64,000 nucleotides of DNA from contig QPMI01000449.1 of the NCBI GenBank assembly GCA_004431415.1, positions 62,001-126,000 of the forward strand, given 5' to 3'. Source of the DNA: Cyanophora paradoxa (taxonomy: Eukaryota; Glaucocystophyceae; Cyanophorales; Cyanophoraceae). A program made the translations under genes and the position numbers. Every line of letters begins with the position of its first letter. Positions within the stretch are counted from its first letter, which is position 1. Positions 57,280 through 64,000 of the stretch are shown in pieces. Below the pieces are notes generated by a model. The model was not told the DNA's origin and searched no databases. It saw only the letters and a program-made list of their open reading frames with translations.

Positions 57280-57877
57280 TTCACTTCACCTGCGCACGGG
57301 CGGTTGAGTTCGCGGACTTGATGACGTCTCGCATCAATATCGGCCCGGGCGGTTCCGGGCACATCCCGCACACGCAAGCCTGGAAAATCACTATACAAGT
57401 GTTCTAAAGAAGAAAGAAAGGGTCTAGGGCGGCGCCCCGCGACGGGAAGACGAGATCCTCTAAAAGGTACCGGACTGTGGCAACCTCCGCACCTCAAAAC
57501 AGATGCCTTCTGTAGGCTTGCGGGGCCTTGTGGAGCCACTCTGGGCGCACCTAACTCCTCCGCCCCTCCTCGCTCCGCCCAACACAGGCTTTCACGCTCT
57601 AGTTTTCTTATACTCCACTGGTCTGGGAGGGGGGAAGGAAGTGCGGCGGGTACAGGTGCTGGAGGGGGTTGCGCGCGTCCTGAAAGCTTCCCCACGCGCG
57701 CGCGGCGGTTGCGCTCGGACCTGCAGCCCCTCGAGATCTCTCTAGCGTCACGTTCGCCCCGGCCGCTGAGCTGGAAGGTTCTCGGCGAGACAGCCAAGGC
57801 GTGCTCGCACTTAGGACGTGCTGGCGTGCGTGTATTTAGATCGCTGAGGAAATAACCTTGCAGCCGACACGCAGCCC
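57280..57877. promoter_or_regulatory. Divergent intergenic region between PNRC and JmjC genes
   Basis: The start codons of two divergent genes face away from this 598-base region. It contains AAAGAAGAAAGAAAGG near 57403, GTACCGG words and a CTCCTCCGCCCCTCCTCGCT tract near 57555. An ATG-led frame at 57503 is not supported. No defined element can be named. Confidence 0.45.
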
Positions 57878-60087
57878 ATGGCGCCTCAGCCGCCGCTGGT
57901 GCGTTTGCGTCACCTTCGAGCAGCCGAGCCGTGCACGGCGTAACTTAAGCAGCGCCGTCACTCCTCGCCGAAGCCACCCAATCTCACGCCCTTGGCGCAG
58001 CCTGTTAAGCGCTCCGTGCCGCCGGAGCCGGAGTCTGGCCGGCCTGTCCGCATTGTAGATGCCAGAGACCTCGTGCTGGCTGACCTTATCGGGCCCGAGC
58101 CGATCCTTATCCGGGATCCTTCTCTTCCCACAGTCCTGCCCAAGCGCGACTGCCTGGTCCGCTAGCGCCGTCGAGGGCGCCCGATCAAATTCGCTGACTG
58201 GAGGCGCCCGCCCGCGCCGCCCGCCTGCGCAGCACACGGAGGACGGGATGGTCTGGGGGTACGGCATCGGGCAGAAGGACGCCGACGGGTTCGAGCCTTC
58301 CCTCTCCTGCCCCGTCGGAGAAGTCTTCGACGGTACCCCCCGCCCCGCCCCGCCCCGCCCCGCCCCGCCCCCGTGCGCCGCGCGGCTCGAGCCCACGCCT
58401 CGCCCCGCAAGCCTTCGAGCAAGGGCGCCCCATCGAGCCGTCGGAGCCGACCAGCAAAGGCATACCCATGAACATCGTGGACTTCCCCCTCCTTCCCCAC
58501 GAGGCGCGGCCCCGCCCGCGCGCCCGCGCGCCCGCCCTCCCACCCACCCGCCCCTCCGGCTGCGCTGTCTCTGAGTCTCGTTCCCGCGGCCCGCAGGATC
58601 ACGAGCGCACGATCCCCATCCCCGTGCGCCCCTTACGCCGTACCCCCCTTGCGCTTCGCTTCTGACTGCCGCTCGCCAGGCCTGCTTCCACCGCCTGGAC
58701 TGGATGCCCCACTCCCCCCGGTTCAAGGACCGCTGCCGCTCCCTCGTGCGCCGTACCCCGCTCCGCCTCCTCTTCTCTCTCGCGTGACTCAAACTTTTTT
58801 CCGGCGCAGGTCTGTACCCCGACGACGTTCTACACACGTGCGGCGCTCTCGCTTCGCTGTCGCCTCGCTCTGCGATTTGATCCGGCACGCGCGCCCGCCT
58901 GCGCAGCGTTGCACGCGGACATGGGCGGAGGCGCGGGGTGGATGTGCGTACCCCCTTTCCGCGCCCCGGGCCTCCGCCGCCCCCCTCTGATTTGATCTGA
59001 TCTGATCCCAGGTACCTCATCGAGGGCGAGAAGCACTGGTGAGGAACCGCCCCACCCGCCCGCCCGCCCGCCCGCCCGAGTCCCGCCGACCGCGTTTTTT
59101 TTATTTTTTGAATTCTCAGGGAGCTGTACCCCGCATACCTGAAGACTCTCTTCTATGACGAACTCTCCGCGGACTACCTGGACCCCGCCGTACGCCCGGG
59201 CCGCCCGCCCCGTACCCCTCCTTTCGGCGCAGCGGACCAGGCCCGCGCCGCAGACGAACCCCCCGCGGGACCCGGGCCTCGCGAAGCTCCTCTCGCAGCT
59301 GCCGCGGTGGACCTGTACCCTCAAGCCCGGCTACGTGCGCAGTACCCCTTAGCCCAAGCGTACCCCCACCGCCCCCGTCGCGTGACGCCGTATCCCAGAT
59401 CATGTGGATCCCACCGGGCTGGCTGCACCGCGTTTGGACCCGGACCAAGTCATTTGGATGCGGGGGGTGAGCGCGAGCTGGCCCTCCGGAGGGCGCGCCT
59501 GCGATCGGCCCGCCGACGCTCCTTCCCCCCGCAGGCAGGCGTACCCCTTCGGCTGCCTCGACGAGGCCGCGCATTTCGGACGGTTCGCGTACCCCTCCCG
59601 TCGCACTGCGACGTACGCCCAAGCATGCGCCGTAGGTGGGAGGAGCTGGTGCAGGGCTCCTGGATCACAAACACGCTCGTCGACATCGGGTGCGCGCGTC
59701 GTACCCCTTCCCCCCCCCCCCCAGTTCGCGCGTACACGTACTCAAACGTGGATCGGCAGCTGGCTCCTGGAAGACCTGACGAAAGCGTTCCCGCCCGGGG
59801 AGGAGGGCGAGGGCGAGGGCAGGGCGCGGGGCCTTCCGCCCACGGACGCCTACGGCCTCCCGACGCCGGTGCCGGACGCGGCGGCCCTGGCGGACCTGCG
59901 CCGCGCCGTCGAGTCCTTCGCCTCCTTCGCCAAGCGCGTCGAGGTCAAGCGCAAGTGCTTCGCCCCGGCGGAGCCGGAGGCGGAGGCGCAGGCGGAGGCT
60001 GCGGCGGAGTCGGCGGCCCCGGCCGAGGCGGAGGCGGGGCCGGTGGAGGGGGAGCCCTGCGGCTCAGCGTGCGCCTCCCCCGCTTGA
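57878..60087 (+). CDS. JmjC-domain Fe(II)/2-oxoglutarate oxygenase
   Basis: Exons 57878-57898, 57953-58156, 58233-58332, 58412-58503, 58597-58623, 58680-58745, 58810-58837, 58907-58943, 59013-59039, 59120-59189, 59233-59334 and the one from 59399 all join in phase. The cupin core is complete: TPLHADMGGGAGW gives the HxD iron ligands, EGEKHWELYPAYLKTLF carries the 2-oxoglutarate-type Lys of the G-x-K-x-W motif, and TLKPGYIMWIPPGWLHRVW the distal His. Donors are GTGCGT, GTCCGC, GTACCCC, and GC at 58504 (GAG|GCGCGG). After a weakly resolved stretch (59470-59740), an acidic/Ala-rich tail (WIGSWLLEDLTKAFP...EAEAGPVEGEPCG) ends at TGA 60085-60087. JmjC enzymes hydroxylate or demethylate proteins or act on RNA; the substrate is not predictable here. 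The N-terminus (RIVDARDLVLADLIGPEPIL) resembles the lead-in of small JmjC hydroxylases. Confidence 0.85.
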
Positions 60088-61797
60088 GAGGGCGGGCAGC
60101 TGCAGCCGCCGGGCGGCTGGCGCGAAGCTTGGAGCCTAGTCGGCATCCTGCGGCTCGGGCTTCTTTCTTTATCGTGGATTCCGTTTATGCATTCATATGC
60201 CATGTATGTGATCATGATCAGTTTCTCTGTTACTCTGCGTCGTGTTCGTGGTATCTCAGTATGCATCTCTTTTTGATTTTGGTGTCTTTGCTTTCAAGCA
60301 TTTTAGCCGATTATCTCGACGGCTGTTGCGTCGCTCCAGGCCTGCGTATGCAGCTGCACTCTGCTCGGCTAGCGCTAGCGCTTACAGTGCCAGCGTTTTC
60401 AAGTTTCTCACAGAGCAGTCAAGTCTTAATGCATAGGATATTCAGGCGTTTCAAGTAGTGCGCGCGAAATCGCCGCGAATTCCTTATAAATAATTATACG
60501 AAGGTCTTCGACGCGTACGCAGCAGTCACACAGAACGACGATCGCGAGGAGCACGCGGCCCGGCCGGGGGCTGGGGACGCACTGCGGCATGCGCATGCGT
60601 ATGCGCAGCCGGTGCGCTCGACGCCATGCATATGCCATGATGCCAGCAAATTAAATTCCGCAATTCCGCAAGCGTGTTCAACGGATGCTACTAACTTGCT
60701 AGCGAGCTCAGCGGCTTCAAGGGCTTGAGAAGCGCGAAGCGAATTCGAATTTCGAATTCGAAGCGCTATAGCTAGCCGCTGTCACCCGCTGTGCGTTTTT
60801 TTTTTGGTGAATTACCGCCCCAATTTACCGGCCACAGCCTCTAGTCTACTCCAGCACTGTGGGGGCGTATATACAGGCAAGGCTGAGCGTTGGGCCGGCG
60901 CCGCCGACTCGGCGACTCGCGTATATTACGTATACGTAATAACGAAGTCGAAGTTGGTTTTGAATTCCTATACCCGGCCCGAGTCGTCGCCCAATCGACG
61001 GCGGCGTCGGCGGGAACGAACCGGGTACCCTCGCTCTGCTTGAACTGCTGTCGTCTGCTTCGCCTATAGCTAGGCCTGAATCAGAGGCTGCATCGATATC
61101 AGCGTGCATGCGCGCCTCGCTAGCGCTGGCAGAGAGAGCTGCGACGTCTGGCGAGCTCGTCGAGTCGACCGTCGGACGTCGACAGCGACTTGGCAACGTT
61201 AACGCTGATCGCTGATACGTATGTACGAGCGTCGCGACTGCTGAGCTCGAGGTCACTTTATTCTTAGAATTAGAGCTGGTAGAGTCAACTAGGGGCACGC
61301 GCACATCTGCAGCGTCGACGTCAACGGAGCTGCAGCCGCGGCTAGCGCTGCAGGCACCGCAGGCGCGGCCGCCGGCCTCCATATGCATGCCCGCCTATGG
61401 AGCTTTCGCTCCGCTTTTGCCCGGCGTGCGCTCTGGCCTGGAGCTGCGCGGCTAATCTTATCCTGGCCCATCTCACATGCACGTCAACGTCCAGGTCGGT
61501 CGTGAGGCACGCGGCGCGCGTGCGACGGCAGCAGGAACGGGCCCGGGCGGCCGCATCTGCGGATATCGATACGCATGCGGCGCTGCAGCGCGACCGTGAG
61601 AGCGCAGCCCGAGGGATCCAGCTGCAGGCGACCCGCACGACCGAACCAAGGGCGCTCGGCGGTGCCGCAGGGGCCAGCGCCGTCCGAGGCGTCATCGCCA
61701 TGTGCGCCCGCGCGCTCACATTGCGCACAATGGGACCGCCGGATAGACCGCCGGGCGCTGTAAGATGCTTGAGCATCAGCGCACTCTCTTAAGCTTT
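60088..61797. other. Intergenic region before the second cyclase gene
   Basis: Palindrome-dense DNA (GAATTCGAATTTCGAATTCG at about 60740; ATTACGTATACGTAAT at 60926-60941; GCATGCGCATGCGTATGCGC at about 60588). A 131-codon frame at 61397-61792 (HAARVRRQQERARAAASADI) lies just upstream of the first recognisable cyclase exon and could be an N-terminal exon of gene B, but nothing confirms it. Confidence 0.45.
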
Positions 61798-64000
61798 TAG
61801 TTTGCGGAGCGCCGCGAGTGCTTTTGCCGCGCCTCGAGCGCTGACCGCCGCGCGCCCGCACCTCCCGCTTGCCTCGCGGCCGTCGCCCCTCAGTCTGGAC
61901 ATCACCGGTGCAGCCCCGCTCCAGCCCTCGCAGCCCAGAAGCGCCCTGGATTTGACTCCGCCCTGGTCCGTGCGCAGGCTTCTCTGGTGCCGCGCCGACC
62001 CCCGCACGCGGCGGCAGCGACCCAGCTCTTCCCTCAGGCTCACCTCGGGCCGGGCCCGCGGCCTCGCGCGTGCAGGTCTCTGCGAGAAGGCCGCGACCAA
62101 CGACCAACTGATCGAGGAGCTGTGCAAGATCATCAACGGCGCATTCAGGCGAGGACTCGCACCCGCCGACCCGCGTACCCCTGCTGAGCGCGCTCCCGTA
62201 CCCCAGCAAGGAGATCGAAGTCGTCGAGAAGTACGGCGGCGAGGTCCTCTGCTTCCTGGTACCCCCCCTTTCGCCGCAGCATTTCATGTATCCCCCACTG
62301 GGCCACGCTGACTCCCGGCGGTCGCAGGGCGACGGTAGCTTCAGGGGGCGGGAGGGGGGGTAGGGTCGCCCCCGCGCGCTGCTAAGCCGCCCCGCTTCAG
62401 GCCTGCTGGTGTTCTGGCCAGACCTGGGCGGCGGCGAGGGCGGGGGTCCAGAGACGAGGGGGCATGCCCCGCCTGAGACTGGCAACCGGGGGGCGACTCC
62501 CGTCCCAGGCCCCGGCCTCGGGTCCGTCTAATCCCGACCTTAATCACGAGCCTGTACATGTGCAAGGGCCGTTGCGAATTCGAACTGGTCCGCCCGTCTG
62601 CAGGACGCAGGGTCCGCGTAGCCCCCCCGACCTTCATATGGCCTCCCGCGCGGCCGCTGCCGTCCTGTGCGCCCTCGAGATCCAGGAGGCGAGTACCCCC
62701 CGGGCTCACCCCCCCCCCCCAAATCTCCCGGCCGCTCAGCAGTGCTTCGCTTCGTTCGCACGCACAGGTCTTCTCGGAGGCGTGCACCGGGATGGGCGCT
62801 TCAGATCTGAGGCTCCGCGTCGCGGTCGCAGGTGCGGGCGGCCCTCGCCCCTCGTTCGATCGCGAACGATCGCGACCCGCGCTCGAATCCGCAGCGGGCG
62901 AGTTCCAGGAGTACTTCTGCGGGATCGGGGGCGTTACGAGCGCCGGGGGGTATGCGGCGCGCGGGGAGAGCGCCCTAGTGGACGAGGGGGGGCGAGTCGT
63001 TCCGGGGTGCGCCCCGCCCCCTTTCTTCCCCCCCCCCCGGCACCCATTTTCGGCGCAGGCGCATGGTTCACTTCATCGCGGGGCCGGCGGTCGAGGAGGC
63101 GGGCGGTGCGTTCCCTGCTCCAAAAAAGAAACAAAAAGAAAGATAGAGAGAAGGGCCCCCTCGAAAGAGCGAAATTGATCTCATAGGAAAACATTTGATC
63201 CGCAGCGGCCCTGGGGGCGATCAAGACAGGCGAGGTCGCAGTGTGTGCCTCGGCCGCTACGCACCTGCTCGGGTCCCCGCTGGGGCCCGGCCCAGGGACC
63301 GGCCCGGGGTCCGCCTCCGGTCGCGATACCCCGGCTGGTTTGGAGGGCGTCACCGCGTACACCCCCGGGCCCTCCCCGTCCGCCAAGGCGATCCCCTCGC
63401 GCAAGTTCAGCTTCCGATTGGATCCGCTGCGGTACCCCCGGGCCCTTCTTCCCCCCATAATAAAAGAAAAGTATGTAAGCCCCGCGCAGGCCCGTCGCGG
63501 TCCCTGTACCCGTTATGGGGCCCGCGCACGTGGTCGCCCCCCCATCGGTTCGGGGCCCCCTGGAGCGCTGGGCCAAACAGCTGCCCCCCGCCGCCGCCGG
63601 TGCGCACGGGTTACCCCCCCCTCGCCCCCCCTCCCCCCCCCTCATCCCCTGATGAAACGATGTGCTCCCCCCCCCCCCCCCCGGACAGCGCCGATGGACC
63701 CCGGGGAGTTGGGGCCGGACGAGCAGGACGCGGTAGCCCTCTACGTGTGAGCGCGATCGCCCCGGATTCACGTAGCCCCCGCATCCCGAAATTCACGTAC
63801 CCCCGCCCGCAGGCCGTACACGGTCCGCGCTCGCTTTCGGGACATGCGCGAATGGGCGGCGCTCTCCGGCGTTCGCGAGTTCGATCCGTGCGGGCCCCCA
63901 TTTAGTTTCCCCCTCCCCCTCCCCGCCCACCATCTGACCTGCCCCCCCAGCACGCGATTCCTGAGCGAGTTCCGCGTCGTATCTGTACTGGTACCCGGCT
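61798..64000 (+). CDS. Soluble adenylyl cyclase-like protein, gene B (5' part)
   Basis: The first cyclase homology domain is read across tiny exons in phase: ...PSPLSLDIT|G, a 9-nt exon (61979-61987), GLCEKAATNDQLIEELCKII (62076-62148, GC donor), SKEIEVVEKYGGEVLCFL (62207-62258), a 7-nt exon (62328-62334) and GLLVFWPD (from 62401). Together they give DITGFSG and FLGDGLLVFWP, the two metal-binding Asp motifs of class III cyclases. Then RAAAAVLCALEIQE (ends 62688, GC donor with GCGAGTACCCCC), VFSEACTGMG...LRLRVAVA|AGEFQEYFCGIGG, MVHFIAGPAVEEAG|AALGAIKTGEVAVCASAATH, RFRDMREWAALSG, and TRFLSEFRVVSVLVPG at the window edge, where the second cyclase domain should begin. The active-site Asp pair suggests a working enzyme that makes cAMP. 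The N-terminus and the join near 62955 are unresolved. Confidence 0.8.
61979..61987 (+). other. 9-nt microexon (first catalytic Asp motif)
   Basis: GTGCGCAG|GCTTCTCTG|GTGCCGCG: the nine bases between a perfect acceptor and a donor supply G-F-S-G between DIT (exon ending at a GTGCAG donor near 61901) and LCEK (from 62076), giving the canonical DI-T/S-GF-S/T sequence. No reading without it restores the motif. Confidence 0.75.
62328..62334 (+). other. 7-nt microexon (second catalytic Asp motif)
   Basis: GGTCGCAG|GGCGACG|GTAGCTTC: the seven bases encode G-D plus the first base of the next Gly. Joined to ...VLCFL (phase 0) and GC-CTG-CTG (from 62401), they produce FLGDGLLVFWP, matching the conserved F-x-G-D-x-L-L-x-x-W-P of the family. 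Skipping the exon would remove the catalytic Asp and shift the frame. Confidence 0.75.

Noticed and set aside
57836-59020. 394-codon minus-strand frame
   Set aside because: Shadow of the JmjC gene, whose plus-strand exons join in phase and restore a complete active site.

Overview
The window looks like nuclear DNA of a GC-rich single-celled eukaryote, most likely a microalga. It contains no bacterial operons: every recognisable protein is split into many short exons, and the exons can be joined in phase. Lineage is not settled. A soluble-adenylyl-cyclase-like pair, a SET protein of the Rubisco-methyltransferase/SETD3 type and a protein resembling plant PHLOEM PROTEIN 2-LIKE A10 fit an alga. 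Two signatures run through all genes. Introns start with GTGCG/GTCCG/GTACC or, very often, with GC (for example CAG|GCGAGT, GAG|GCGAGC). In the two cyclase genes, the SET gene and the JmjC gene the donor is commonly followed within about 15 nt by a TACCCC box. Intergenic DNA is less GC-rich and crowded with short palindromic words (GAATTC, AAGCTT, TCTAGA, GATCATGATC, GCATGC). Layout, left to right: 1-11364 (+) is the 3' part of a soluble adenylyl cyclase (sAC)-like gene: end of the cyclase region, LuxR/sAC-type P-loop NTPase, long alpha-helical C-terminus. 11365-18089 is gene-poor, with a roughly 31-copy GC-rich minisatellite. 18090-28507 (+) encodes a predicted receptor: signal peptide, three tandem kelch-type modules, a Pro/Ser stalk, one transmembrane helix and a cytoplasmic TIR domain. 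29184-30728 (+) is a 273-residue SAM-dependent methyltransferase. 31072-42566 (-) is a long gene made of about six copies of an unrecognised four-to-six-exon repeat. 42610-44911 (+) is the SET-domain methyltransferase, whose ATG lies 43 bp from that of the divergent repeat gene. 45198-47112 (+) is the PP2-A10-like membrane protein. 49570-54593 (-) is an Ala/Pro-rich gene with a possible PIN-like C-terminal part. 55893-57279 (-) is a PNRC-motif protein (possible mRNA-decapping cofactor). 57878-60087 (+) is a JmjC oxygenase with all Fe(II) ligands. 61798-64000 (+) is the 5' part of a second sAC-like gene, running off the window. How the genes relate: there is no shared pathway by position alone. 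The two sAC-like genes lie in the same orientation about 50 kb apart and bracket the window; one shows the N-terminal cyclase domain, the other the C-terminal half, so together they cover most of an sAC architecture. The Kelch-TM-TIR gene is the most unusual find: a possible cell-surface receptor that replaces the leucine-rich ectodomain of Toll receptors with kelch-like repeats. Exon ends were found by reading conserved protein motifs across GT/GC...AG boundaries and checking phase. Where phase did not close, the entry says so.
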